Shown piece by piece: positions 34,382 to 45,589 of a stretch of DNA of 64,000 bases (the stretch's first letter is position 1; each line of letters opens with the position of its first letter). The notes beneath the pieces are model-generated. The model made no database searches and was not told the DNA's origin. It worked only from the letters and a program-made list of their open reading frames with translations. Source of the stretch: Copromyces sp. CBS 386.78 (taxonomy: Eukaryota > Ascomycota > Sordariomycetes > Sordariales > Sordariaceae); contig MU839221.1 in the NCBI GenBank assembly GCA_030685235.1, forward strand, positions 1-64,000, read 5' to 3'. The translations under genes and the position numbers were made by a program.

Positions 34382-34795
34382 ACTGGTGTCAGCTTTGAGC
34401 CCTGACCTGAGAAAACCCGTCTGACGATTGTGCGCATGAGCGAGTCTAAAAATGGATCGTGTGCGCACACCCAGGCGCACGTAACTGGTGCGCGGTGACT
34501 CAAAGGCTCAAGAAAAAGAAGAGAAGCAACCGGCTGGGGTTCGAATGCAAGGAATCGCAATATAAGACTACGTAAGGGAGAAAAAGCTAAAAAAAAAAAA
34601 AAACCTGTGATGTTTCGGCAATTGACGTTGGTGGGTTGATGATGATTCCCGGTGTGCGACTATGTACACGTATGAGGAAGGTAACTTTCTGAATGTTGCC
34701 ACGAACGGCCCCTTGTCAATAAGACGGGAAGGAGGAGTCTAACGTCAAACGTAAATGCGATGTGAGGAAGTGTGCAATCACTGCATAGCACTTGT
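34382..34795. other. Intergenic region between SET gene and complex I subunit
   Basis: About 410 bp, including a 14-15 base A run at 34590-34604 and short repeats of GCGCAC at 34460-34495. Both flanking genes are on the minus strand, so this holds the SET promoter and the 3' end of the complex I gene. Confidence 0.5.
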
Positions 34796-35862
34796 CTAGT
34801 TGGCCACCGCCAGCTTCTTCGCCTTGCGCTCCTCTTCGTCAAGGTGCTGCTTCCTGTAGAGCTCGACAACCTTGTCCATGCGGATATAAGTACCGGCCGG
34901 GACATTGCGAGCGCTACCGTGCTGTAAGAGCCTGTCACGTGGTCAGCTTGTAGGTCGCACCAATGGCATCTTGTGTTATGTGAAGCAGAAAAGCAAGGAT
35001 GGGAAGCACAAAGGTCAAGCTGTCAATCCATTCCGCAACTGCCTGCGCATTGGAACGAGTTCCGGACAGACGAGGCATCGATGGCGTCCAATGCCACAAG
35101 CAGGGACAACATCTTGTTGCCTACGCCCCGGACCACAGGCTCCGAGAGCTCCCCATCTTGTGTAACAGCAGCCATGACCTATCGTGCGCGAAAATGGGTG
35201 GAATGCCATTGGGATTGTGGTGTTGCGCCAATGTTGGATATGGGAGAGGTATGAAGCACATCTTGGGTCGCAAGGTTTCACCGTCCACCTTGGAGCTTGG
35301 TAACAAGAAATTGGAATTGATAACGTACTCGGGATACCTCATCTCGTAGTGTCCGCTCCTCAGCTGGTCGGCGTAGTAGAAAAGGTGCTTGTCGTGGGCA
35401 GCCTGATCGAGAGTCGCAGTCATGAGCGCGTTCTGGTTCGCCAACTTCTCTGAGTGCTCCTCCCACTGCTGCCACCACTTTGTAACCTTGTTTGGCTGTC
35501 CGTCTTTGCCCGGCTGAGAGACGTAGTAGAGAGCACCGAATACGGGGATGGCGCCGAATGTCACGTAGAAGGCAGTCTGTAACCATCAGGTTAGCCTCCA
35601 GGCTGATATATAACGAAAAGCTCCCCTGTCTCCAATCTATAACAGCAAGATGGCCCTGTTCCCCACACTGTATTCATGAACGTACTCCAAGCTCCTCGTT
35701 GACAGAGTGGTGGTGGTGGTGGTGGTGCTCCTCATGGCCGGCAGTGCTGTGGGCGTGGTCGGCAGGACCGTGGCTGTCGGAGGCATACCTCCTCGTGTTG
35801 CGCACACAAGGGGCCCGAACCTGGCGGGCGACCCTCGAGGCTCCAAGTCTGAAGGAGGACAT
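34796..35862 (-). CDS. Mitochondrial complex I accessory subunit (17.8-kDa/NUXM type)
   Basis: Exons 35686-35862, 35329-35576 and 34796-34931 give 186 aa. The N-terminus is an Arg-rich presequence (ASRVARQVRAP...RRYASDSHG) followed by a His run (EEHHHHHHH), then a single membrane segment TAFYVTFGAIPVFGALYYV, then an amphipathic domain KWWQQWEEHSEKLANQNALM and a C-terminal GSARNVPAGTYIRMDKVVEL block. This layout matches the fungal NADH:ubiquinone oxidoreductase accessory subunit of about 18-20 kDa, an inner-membrane protein. The exon 2/3 junction (PE|LLQHGSARNV) was chosen by canonical GTACGT donor and frame; the 397-bp intron is long for this genome. Product name rests on recalled family resemblance. 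Confidence 0.68.
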
Positions 35863-36686
35863 GGCTGTCGTGGACTTATATCGTGTAATTGACAAGTGCG
35901 GAGCGCGAGTCGTGCGTCGACGGGGACAGTGGACCCTTTTCTCTCCTCCTGGCGGAGTGGCCCCGGGATCCTCCTTTCTGCGGGGAGATCGATAAGAACG
36001 TTGACCTCGAGACGGTCTCGGGAGAAAGCGTGGCGAATCCGCAAACAGAGTAATGCGCCGGTTGGTGTCGAGAGTCAGCCTTACGGGCTTTGAGGAGACC
36101 AGCGCAAGCTGCAAACCAGATCGTCGTCACCACTGGTAGCTTAGGTTGGCGGGCAGGACGGGAGGTACGGTACGGGCGTACCGCAAGCCCGATTGCTAGG
36201 TCATATCTGCACGTGATTTGAGATGTGGTTTGAAAGTCGAGCCAAGGAGGCCCTTGCCTTCGAAGACAGGTCCCGCGATGCCAAGACCCTGTCTCAGCGC
36301 TCCCAGGCTTGGAGCCACGCTGTTGGGATTGTGGAGGCTCACAGAAGCCTTCAGAGCGCCTGAAGTCGACGGAATCGGACAAGGTGTTCATAAGAGGCAA
36401 ATTCCACTCGAGTGTTAAACAAACTGTCCTTTCTGATCCTCTTTGACTGATCTTGAACTTTATTATTCTTTAAAGCTTGACTGTTCATAAGCAACGTTCT
36501 GTCTCTCTCTATTCACAGTCAAACTTCTTCAACGATCTCCGTGTTGTGGAAGTCTACAACTCCAACCTCGCCATCACAACCCTCGCTGCCCTCGCCTTTA
36601 ACGCTAGGCGTGTAAGAGGCTCAAATCCACCACCATCCGGTTACTCTTTCCTACCAACTAAAACAACACTCACTCAGACATACACA
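35863..36686. promoter_or_regulatory. Divergent intergenic region, complex I subunit / SIL1
   Basis: About 820 bp between divergent starts. The SIL1-proximal part (36500-36686) is C/T- and A-rich, like a fungal 5' leader, ending TACACAATGCC. Frames that extend SIL1 upstream begin with TTG and look non-coding. No defined operator seen. Confidence 0.45.
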
Positions 36687-38063
36687 ATGCCGGAGCCAAA
36701 ACAGCACTCGCTTCCACTGAGTCTCTTAGCACTCCTAGGAGTTGCCCTTGCCGGCGTCTCGGCTTCATCGTCACCATCAGCCTCATCAGCAGCAAATTCG
36801 GACGAAGTCGAACTCATCTGCCACACCTCCAAGCCAGCAGAATGCTACCCCAAGATCTTCCAGCCCACCTCTGAATTCCAGGTCGTCCACCCAGACCAAG
36901 ACCTTCCCACAGGTCTTCACGTTCGCTTGAACATCTACACCGGCCAAAAAGAAGCCAAGATCAATGTCCCCGATGAAGCCGTCGACTCGTCCCTCGAAGG
37001 TCTGCCCGTCGACACCTCCATCGTGATCGTCGACCCTCAAGAAGATTCCCTGGGATCAGAAGAACAAGGCCAACCACTCAAACCGCCCAAAAATGCCCCC
37101 GTCTACGACCCAGACGGCAAGATCAAGGAGCCCAGGAAGGAAACCGCTGAGTCACAGGAAGAAGGCTCAGCATTCTACAAGTCTTTGACGATCCTCAAGA
37201 AGGGGCTGGATGTCGACCAGGCGCTGGAAATGCTGGAAGAGATTTCCCATGATATCTACTACGGGCTTAAGATCGCTGAGGATTACGATACCGTCCGCGA
37301 GCTCTTCTGCCTTGCCAATTCTCCCTCTGTTTTCACTTCCCAAGGGACAGCCCCGGAAAAAGACCTCACCCGCTCCCGCCTAGCAGCCCTCACCATCTCC
37401 TCCGCCGTGCAAAACAACCCCAAGGCTTTGGCGGAAATTAGCAAGCATTGGACTGCCGGCCTTCAACAAGACACCTGCACCAAGTCCAAGTCCCAGTCAC
37501 CAGGGTCAGAACCGCTCCAAATCTCCACCTTCCGCCTCCTTCCCTCATCCTCATCCAGTTCCTCAGTCCCGGCCTCCCTAACCAAAGCCCGCATCTCCGC
37601 CATCTCCGGCCTCCTCAAGTCCCCTTCAATCCGCCAATCTTTCCTCTCCGCCAACGGCATGGACCTCCTCCTCCAGGTCCTCCTCGACACCCCCGCCACA
37701 TCTCAAGCCCAAGGAGAAGGATGGGAAAAAGTCCGTCGCCAAGCGGGCCACCTGATCCTCGACAACTTCCTCGACGAAGACATGGGAGCCGTCTTGGGGG
37801 AGTGGCCTGATGCCGTTAGGGATGTACAGGCTAGTGATAAGGAGTGTGCTAGCCGTGCTAAGAGTCAAGGTGATGAGAAGGAGGGTCAGGGTCAGGGTGA
37901 CTGTTGGGATTGGCACGCTAAGCAGCTGGCGGAGAGGTACAAGAAGGAAGGAAAGGGAGGGAAAGGGCATTGGAGCTGGGAGTTGTGGAATAGGTTGAAG
38001 GAGCAGAGGAAGAATGCTTCAAGTAACAAAAAGAATAAGGGTGGGAAGAAGGATGAGTTGTGA
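36687..38063 (+). CDS. sil1: SIL1, nucleotide exchange factor for ER Hsp70 (BiP/Kar2)
   Basis: Single exon, 458 aa. Start ATG at 36687 is followed by a signal peptide (HSLPLSLLALLGVALAGVSA). The protein ends GGKKDEL, a KDEL-type ER retention signal. Diagnostic SIL1 blocks are ICHTSKPAECYPKIFQPT and GLHVRLNIYTGQKEAKI near the N-terminus and armadillo-like helices from about residue 180 (ALEMLEEISHDIYYGLKI, REAVGLIL-type QAGHLILDNFL). It promotes ADP release from BiP in the ER lumen. Two low-complexity Ser/Lys stretches interrupt the helical part. The frame is open further 5' but without ATG, so this start is preferred. Confidence 0.9.
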   Translation: MPEPKQHSLPLSLLALLGVALAGVSASSSPSASSAANSDEVELICHTSKPAECYPKIFQPTSEFQVVHPDQDLPTGLHVRLNIYTGQKEAKINVPDEAVDSSLEGLPVDTSIVIVDPQEDSLGSEEQGQPLKPPKNAPVYDPDGKIKEPRKETAESQEEGSAFYKSLTILKKGLDVDQALEMLEEISHDIYYGLKIAEDYDTVRELFCLANSPSVFTSQGTAPEKDLTRSRLAALTISSAVQNNPKALAEISKHWTAGLQQDTCTKSKSQSPGSEPLQISTFRLLPSSSSSSSVPASLTKARISAISGLLKSPSIRQSFLSANGMDLLLQVLLDTPATSQAQGEGWEKVRRQAGHLILDNFLDEDMGAVLGEWPDAVRDVQASDKECASRAKSQGDEKEGQGQGDCWDWHAKQLAERYKKEGKGGKGHWSWELWNRLKEQRKNASSNKKNKGGKKDEL

Positions 38064-39252
38064 TCGAAAGACTTGTTGAGGTCTGTGGTCATGGTTGGAG
38101 TTATGTTTTGAGCTGGTCGAAAGTGCCATGTAGAAAAGAAGCTTTATACCCTCATTTCCTTTGTGATTCCGCCGAACGGACAACTTCGTGGGCCACTTTT
38201 GCACATCTTAGTTGATCTAACTCGTAAGCAGTGTATTAGAAGCCTTGAAGATTGCTGTCTTGGTGTACACATACATAATCACATTCACGAGTGCGATCAT
38301 TCAGATCGTGACGGGTCACGCTCATACATTAATCTACAGTATCTAACGTTGACGAACCCCCTGTTCCTTCTCGCACTGATCAAAGCAATGAAATAAACTA
38401 CGAGTCATATACGCACTTTTGTTCCTCAGGACCGATCAAACGCTGGTTGAACAAATCGTTACGATGAATTCCCAGCCAGCATGCTAAGAGACTTCATGTG
38501 GAAAGGCTCGACAACAAAACGCGATCGACCCCTCCATCTGTCTCTGCTGGTCTGACCTTAATGAACTTTACCCGCCCAACACCCTTCAAGAAACTGTCTA
38601 TGTCGACCTTGTAGCACTCGCACTCGTTATGTATTTTTATTTTGTGTTTTCCCTTGTTCACTCTGCTTTCTCATCATTTGTCCGTGTTTGGCCTCAGCTG
38701 GAAGTGCCAGTAACAACGGCGACTTGTTCCCAGTCTGCATGTAGCCGTAGATGCCAATAAGATGATTCTTTGTGATGTTGACCATGTGCTTTGCTCGTCG
38801 TGGACGATCAGCCACAGTGCCGGCAGTAAATAAAGAAACCCAGTACGGGTGGTGATGAACTGTCTTGAATGGCCCAGCGTAATTTGAATGGCATATTGGG
38901 TCATGAACCTCCTTGTTCTCGGCTTTCAAAGTGACTCTACCAAGCTTGGTGAAGTTTGTAAGGATCATGGGCGGCGAACTTTGCGCCTACATGCTTGCGA
39001 CGAAGGCACATGCCTCAGATTGTTATCATTTGATGGGTCCTCCACTGCTCCAGACGGTATCCAGGATATGGTGAATAATAAAAAGGAGAAGGGAATCTGC
39101 AGCCAAGGCCGACTGGGAAATGGCTGAGAATGACGACGAAACCTGTTTGGTATGAAAGAAATAAAACAGACTGATTTTCTTTTCTTCGAACTGCCCTGAG
39201 GGTTCTTCTTCGGACTCGCTTGGTCCCGACTGATTAGAGCAATGTCTGGCCA
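38064..39252. other. Convergent intergenic region, SIL1 / NUFIP-like gene
   Basis: About 1.2 kb. Contains only short frames (largest 113 codons on the minus strand at 38627-38968) with no recognised domain. Likely two 3' UTRs plus spacer. Confidence 0.5.
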
Positions 39253-41236
39253 CTACTTTTCGCTAGGCCGGCCGCCGGTGTTGCCGAAACCGTTTAGGTT
39301 CCAACCAGGGTACTTGGACGCCGACGCGTTTCCGTTGGGAGCTTCGGGCTGCGGGGGAATGTTGGGGAGACCACTTCCGGGTTCCCTCCTCAAAGGGTTC
39401 TGCGGCAGCGATGCAGGACCTGTGGCCTGAGGCTGGGTGTTGGAGGTCGCACCGCCACTAGAAGACTGATCCAAGGCGTTCTTCTTTTGGTACGCACCCT
39501 TGTCCTGGAGGTATTTGAGAGTTTGAATGATGTACAAATCCTCCTGTTCCTTATCGTTAAGGAGCAAGCGCTGGTGGAGGGTCATCTTGCCTCCGTTAAG
39601 TTCGCGCTCCCTCAGAGCCTTCTCACGCTCATTCAGATCATGGACGAAACGGCACTTGCCCCGCTTACCACAATTTCCACCAGTCGAAAAATACTTGCAG
39701 TGCTTCGACTGGTCAGCCTTCCTGGCCACCGGGGGAACCACGGTGTTATCCGGACGAGTAGTAAGGACTTCCGGCTTCTCGTCGTCAGACTTTGAGATGG
39801 TTGAGGGTGATGAGGGTTCAGACTGGCGCATCTCGTCACCTTCGTCCTGTTGCTCCCTCTTTCTCTTGATACTGGATTCCACTTTTTCGAGCTCTTTGCG
39901 GAGTTTCTCCGCCTTTTGCTCTTGCCTCATGAGCAGAGTGGCCTTCTCGTCTGCGGCCTTTGCGTCAGCTGTCTGTGCCTTGACAGCAGCTGTCTGGGCC
40001 TCGATTTTAGCTTTGGACGGCCAGTTAGCTCTACGCTCGGCGATCCAAGCGGCAAGCTCCTCGTTGGTGGTTGGACTGTATTGAAAGTCAGTGTTATTCT
40101 TATCAGACAGCAACAGCAGAAAACACTTACTTCGGGGCGTCAGCACCAATCATCTCATTCAAGCGCTGCTCCTCATCCTCGACGTCCTCATCGCCCTCAT
40201 CACCCGGGGTCAAGCCAAGCGTGTTGGTCTTGCGCTTCTTCTTCTTGCCGTTCAAGTGATCCGGCTTCTGGTGATGAGCAGGAGGGCTATGCGCCTTCCC
40301 ACCGCGATGGGTGTTGTTGTTGGCATTGCCATTGCGGCCACGAGCTCTGTCACCACCAAACTGGGGACGATGGCGAGGGTGACTGTTGGAGAACCCTCCA
40401 CGTCCATGACGCGGCGTATTACCGGCGGGAGCACCATCATAGACAGGATGCGCAGGCGGCATGTAGACGCTGGGAGGGGGGTAGGCCGGGTAAGGCGCAG
40501 GAGGATAAGGTGCCGGGTGCGGGGTACCATATGGCTGCGGAGGATAAGCAGTCGGAGTGGGCGGCTGCGCAGGCGCGCCGTCGAATCCCATCCTGATGGG
40601 AGGTCCCATCATCTGGCCCTTTGGTCCAGAACGATCACTATGAGAGCCTCTTCCACCTCGGCTGCTGGTGTTGTAAGGTGCCTGGGGATGCGACTGATGG
40701 TGACTGCCCCATGACTGAGGAGGCGGACTAGCCTGCGGAGCAGGGGGAGCATATGTCGGGCCGTAAGGCGTTTGCGGCGCGGGAGAGTAAGAAGGCTGGG
40801 CCCCGTACGGCTGCTGGGCCTGAGGGTAATGGGGCTGAGCACCATAGCTGGGCGCGTAACCTTGAGGGGGCGGGGCAGGAGATTGTTGCGGGGCATGTTG
40901 TTGTCCGTGCTGCTCCGGATGCCACTGCTGTTGCGGCGGAGGGTAGGCGCCGGGTTGTGGCTGGTGCGCAGGATAAGGGCTTGCCGGAGGCGGCTGTTGT
41001 CCGTAAGCAGTAGGTTGCTGGCCATATCCGTACGAATGAGATGACGCGTGATACCCGCCACGATCCGAACCACCACGTCCTCGCCCACTATACCCGCCGC
41101 GCTGGGAAGCAGGCGGCTGTGGCTGCTGCGGCTGCTGGTAAGGTGACTGGCCATACGTTCCGGAGTAGCCAGCAGGCGGGTTGTTGGGCGGCGCGGGTCC
41201 CGGCGGCGGGGGAGGCGGGCCGTAGTTGTAAGCCAT
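39253..41236 (-). CDS. NUFIP1/Rsa1-like box C/D snoRNP assembly factor with CCCH zinc finger
   Basis: Exons 40131-41236 and 39253-40075 (55-bp intron), 642 aa. Start MAYNYGPPPPPPG. The first 300 residues are a Pro/Gln/Tyr/Gly-rich disordered region with RGG-like SGRGRGGSDRGGY. A basic KKKRKTNTLGLTPGDEGD stretch follows, then the NUFIP1 conserved domain straddling the splice site (LNEMIGADAP|NPTTNEELAAWIAERRANWPSK). Next come a Lys/Glu coiled coil (about residues 390-450) and a CCCH finger CKYFSTGGNCGKRGKCRFVH (C-x8-C-x5-C-x3-H). In yeast and human the domain helps assemble snoRNPs with R2TP and Hsp90. The combination of NUFIP domain and CCCH finger is that of filamentous fungal homologues. 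Acts in the nucleus, by inference. Confidence 0.85.
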
Positions 41237-42954
41237 TTTGTTTAGTGCTGCACGAAGGAGAAACGGATATGGAAAAATACCGATCTCGCCAAGTGTACCT
41301 CTTGTGATCTTCCCTAGGCAATAGGGTGTTCGCTGCTCCACTGGTTCAAGTAGTTTGGTCGTCCTTTGAAGTTGGACGTTTCGAGTTTAGTCGGATGGAT
41401 GGGAATCAGATTCGAGGCTGTTGGGGTCTTGCTGGCGATGGCGACGTGGAAGCGAATGCAAAGATGCCTCTGCGACTTGGAATGACAGTCCTGGTCGTCA
41501 AATGGGTTTCGACGGCAGAAACTGATCCCTTTTGACACGGGCAAGACGACAAGCTTTCACTGGCAGTGTTAAATGCCGTGGGACAGCAGACTTTGACGAT
41601 GGTCAGGATTTTATGATCCTTCACTCAGTCAGGGTTGGCAAGATTCAACTTGGCGTCAAGCAGCAGTGTTGGCGAGATGGTACACCTCAACCGGTCGCAA
41701 CTTGGGCTTTGCGTCCCAAATGTGAACTAGAATTTGTCAGATCAAATGAAGGGCGGACGTTGCGAGATAATGTAGTTGGAATGAAGTTGGATTCTGTCAC
41801 GACAACCCCGCCTCGCCGTACAGTGGCTTTATGGTCACTGGCGAGATAATTTGCGTTGATGGCGAGGTGAGAATCCGACGACGTAGGGGAATGGAATCAA
41901 GATTCAAGGGTCGACTTCGACCAAAATCTACGGGCACTTGCCTGTTCGTCACGCACACGATTCGAGGCAAGAAAAATACTCACTGTTTATGCTGGGGTGG
42001 CGATGACGGTCACAAGTGTGTATACCGGGGTCGAGAGCGTTGAAGGAGAAGGTTGAACACTGTCTATCTCTAGAAAACGGTATAAAGATGGATGGAGGGG
42101 TGAAGTTGTGAAATGGAGGTCGAAGGGTGAGGGAGAGAGACGTGGAGTGTGGAAGGGGATGCGCGTTGGTGGGTCCACACTTAAGGTTCCCAAATCAAAG
42201 GCGGTCAGCCGATCAACGACAGGGGTGGGGCCGGCAGAATCCGAATTTCGAGCTCCTCCAGGCTCCGTTTGCTCAGGGCAGGGTCGAGGGTCCGGGTGCC
42301 GCGGCGTTCTTGCAGTGCAGTGGTGTTCGGCGGGCTTTCAGGCTCCAGCGCAGCACAGTTCGACCAAATGGCCGGAAGGCGCGCAAAATGGACTGCGGCA
42401 GGCAAACTTCTCGAGTCCCAAACGCTGCAGTGACAGTGGGGCATTCCGAAACTCTCACCCTCTGATAACACCAGGCAGGTGTGCGATCCAGTGAATGGTG
42501 ATAGCTGTATTGAAGGAAAGAGTGTGAGGCCGAAGGGGGGACTTTTACCTAGACCTTCAGATATCTTCTCGGATTTTTGTTAAGACATTCTCATCTTTAT
42601 TGTTGCATAAATTTGACAGATTTCACGATCCAAGACCGCTAAAACAATCATTATCTGATATCGTCAAAAACCGCAGAATTTCCGCCCCTCGTCAAAACTT
42701 TTGCATGCATTAACATTCAACTACACTACATTATTATCATTCCATATCCGCACCGCCGTGTACTTTCAATTGAGCACTCGGTCTCCTCTCGTTCAATTAC
42801 TTACATCCGGCCGTCACAGTTTCCCTAAAACAGTCACCACATCATCAAGCTGAGACTTCAATTTGTTGAGCAACAATTTATACCGCCATCAAGACGTCCA
42901 GTCTGGTGCAGACCCATCTTCAGAAGCAAGAGCTTGGTTGGCCTGCAAATCACT
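41237..42954. promoter_or_regulatory. Divergent intergenic region, NUFIP-like / RPC8
   Basis: About 1.7 kb. Frames of 60-130 codons occur on both strands, but none has recognisable features. The region 42200-42430 is G/C-rich. The stretch 42690-42950 upstream of RPC8 is pyrimidine-rich with many ATCA/CACA motifs, like a fungal leader. No RNA gene recognised. Confidence 0.5.
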
Positions 42955-43880
42955 ATGTTCATTACGGTTTGTAACCTTTTCATTCCTCCGTTGCGTTTGC
43001 CTTTTTGAATCGGCATGAGTCTGATATCAAATAGACAAAAATTGCCGACTTGGTGCAGATTGCACCCGAAGACTTTAGCAAAGAGAGTTTTGTCGCCATC
43101 GAAGACAACATCAACGCCAAGTATGCAAACAAGGTGGGTAACACATCTTTGAATAAGCGAACGAATCCCTCCATCTAACTGCTATTTATTTTCATTTGTT
43201 TTGTGTCCACAGGTAGTACAAAAAGTCGGCCTTTTCGTCTGCTTGTGGGATGTCACCTGGACATCAGAAGGTCAGATCGGTCATGGCACTGGTTTAGTCA
43301 ACGTGAACGGTAACATAGTCATATTCGTATCTATTTCTCTACTGTCGTCACTGACATGTTTGCGCAGTCGAGTTTGAGATGGTGGTATTCAGGCCATTCA
43401 AGCACGAAGTTATTCTCGCACGCATTACCCACCAGACCGAAGAAGGCATTTACCGTAAGTTAAAACGCTTTGACCCCCGTTTCTCTCATCTTGGATCACC
43501 CGTCTTGTGTCTAAAACGTTCGTTCTCCTGCAGTTGGTATGGACTTCTTTAGCGACATCTTTGTTCCCGCCGCGGAGCTGCCAGATAACTCGGAATTGTG
43601 AGTACCAGTTCATTTTCCCTGGTGTCTTTCTGGGACATGCTAACATCCAATGCTCAGCGATACAACCGAGAAGGTCTGGGTATGGAAGGAAGAAGGCCAG
43701 GAATTGTACTTCGACAACAACGAAATGGTCCGTTTCCGCGTTATCGGCGAGGAGTGGCATGACCAAACACCGACAGGCCCGGTGGAAGTCGACCAGGCTG
43801 CAAACCAGCTCCTGCCACCGTATAAGATCACGGGTTCCATGAAGGAAGGAGGACTGGGATGTTGTCTGTGGTGGGAGTAG
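42955..43880 (+). CDS. rpc25: RNA polymerase III subunit RPC8 (Rpc25), RPB7-like
   Basis: Six exons: 42955-42966, 43035-43133, 43213-43309, 43368-43454, 43534-43597, 43658-43880, giving 193 aa; phases agree at every junction. Begins MFIT|TKIADLVQIAPEDF, the Rpc25 N-terminus (SHS2/RPB7 N domain), then FEMVVFRPFKHEVILARI (OB/S1-like start), GMDFFSDIFVPAAELPDNSEF, and ends GGLGCCLWWE, the characteristic WWE terminus. With Rpc17 it forms the Pol III stalk used in initiation at tRNA and 5S genes. Five introns of 46-79 bp in under 1 kb is a high density, and the first exon codes only four residues. Confidence 0.93.
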
Positions 43881-44046
43881 AATGGCTCACTCCGTTAAGC
43901 ACGCGAGAAAGTCGAGGCCAAGACCAAGCATTGAGAGGGCGTTTTGTTTTATTATCCAATCATATTTCTGCACCCTGAGGTGATGCCGGCGTGTAAGGGT
44001 TTGTGCTTTTGTTTCGCTGTATGTCAGGTTCCACCCTCGCTTTGGT

Positions 44047-45120
44047 CTATACTGCAATGCCCTCCAGAAGACGGTCCTCAACATCATCGAGGACCGAGTA
44101 ATGCTCGATGACTGCGAGGTTCTCAGCCTCGGCCTTGAACTGCTTATCGGGGTCGACGCCGGGGCCGAACATTTGGGCGCCTGGCGCCGCGCCCATTCCA
44201 CCCATTTGCTGAGCCATTTGGCTTGCGGCTGTCACGGTAGTTAGTATTAAAGTCCATAGTAATAATGAGCCAATAACACTTACCATTGTCGCTACCGAGC
44301 AAAAAGTTAAAGACGGACTGAAGACCAAAGATGCAGAGGAAGTACCAGCTGATGCTGGACATCCACCTGGGATCCATATCCTTGGTCATGACTCCAGCCT
44401 GAAGCATGCTCTTGAACTTGATAGTCAAGGGGAAAGGCAGTTTCACTGTTAACACCTTGTTAGCCACCACCACAACGCTCCTATAACACCCAATAAATCC
44501 CGATCAGAACAACGCACTAATAACATAACCACTGAAGAACGCATTAATCCAGCTCATGATCAGCGTGTTGGGAATGATCATGGCCATCTGGTTCTTCATC
44601 ATGCCCATCATGCCCTCCATCGAGCTCGGGTCACTCAGCGGGTTCGGCTGGCCCTGTCCGGCGCGCTCAGGGTCCTTGAGGTAGGTGCCCGACTCGAAGG
44701 CCGTGACGAGCGCATCGCGGCGTGTGGCGAACGACTTCTTGGAGAGAGCATGGAAGTTGCCGCGCACGTTGATGCCGTGGAGGAGGGAACGCTGCTCGCG
44801 GATGGCCTTTTGGTCAAGCTTCTTGGGGGCGGATTGCATCAACACGGAAGCATAGTGTCGGAGTACGCCTGTCAGGATCTACGTTGTCTCGGCGTTAGGC
44901 ATTGGGCTTGAATTTGGCTGAAAGCTGTTTGGTATCTCGAAATCGGCTCGTACCATGACAATCGTAATGGGAAAAAGGATCCAGCAGCTGCATGTTGACA
45001 ACACCAAGCAGTTAGCAATTAGACTTCCTAGCTTGTCTTCGGTTCCTTAACAGGTTATTTGGGAGAAGCTCACAATAACTGGGGATCCCTATGGATCGTT
45101 TGGACCGGAACTTGCGCCAT
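44047..45120 (-). CDS. emc3: ER membrane protein complex subunit 3 (EMC3)
   Basis: Five exons on the minus strand: 45074-45120, 44954-44987, 44518-44878, 44284-44445, 44047-44228; 261 aa. Starts MAQVPVQTIHRDPQLL and continues WILFPITIVM|ILTGVLRHYASVLM, the first membrane helix and conserved loop of EMC3. Later blocks are MIIPNTLIMSWINAFFSGYVI and MKLPFPLTIKFKSMLQAGV, then WYFLCIFGLQSVFNFLLGSDN and the cytosolic Met/Gly-rich tail QMAQQMGGMG. EMC3 belongs to the YidC/Oxa1/TMCO1 insertase superfamily and forms the membrane-insertion groove of the EMC. The 34-bp second exon is easily missed. The stop at 44047 lies 167 bp from the RPC8 stop (convergent). Confidence 0.92.
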
Positions 45121-45589
45121 TGTCGCGGATATTTGTTGAAACGTTGGCACCGACAAGTCTTGTTGATATCGCAGAAGACCTGGACTATGAGGTGTCGTCG
45201 TTGTCCAACGTCCAACAACGTCCGGCGGCACGGGGCGCTACTGAACCTGTCAACCATTGCATCAGCTCTCCAATGCCCCTGTCCTAAGGGGAGGTACGTT
45301 CCTCTCTAGAGCTTGCGCACTGACCAGGACAGCGGTTTATCGCAGCTTAGGTATCGTGCCTGCCGGCGCAACAGGACCATACCACCAAGGTGGCCTTTCC
45401 CTGCCTGTCCGTCATCCGCCAGCCAGCACCCAGCAAGCACCTCTTTGGCTTGTAGCGTTGTGGGAGCTTCCAGTTTGCCCGACTTTCAGCCTTCCCCGAT
45501 TCCAGCAACACACCACCAACACCATTCAATCCATTTTAGAACCCCGACCACAGTTACAGGGACAACCCGTCCCTAGGACATTCAAACTT
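45121..45589. promoter_or_regulatory. Divergent promoter between EMC3 and SPC2
   Basis: 469 bp separate the two start codons. A CCTGTCC/ACGTTGG-containing stretch lies in the middle. Both flanking genes encode ER membrane machinery, so a shared promoter is plausible. No factor-binding site can be named from sequence alone. Confidence 0.5.

Noticed and set aside
34535..34550. tRNA B-box-like GGTTCGAATGC
   Set aside because: No A box upstream and no pairing T stem; cloverleaf cannot be drawn.
36477..36686. N-terminal extension of SIL1
   Set aside because: Begins with TTG and would bury the signal peptide; ATG at 36687 fits the family.
45257..45589. 110-residue N-terminal extension of SPC2
   Set aside because: No similarity to the family; the ATG at 45590 starts the conserved short N-terminus.
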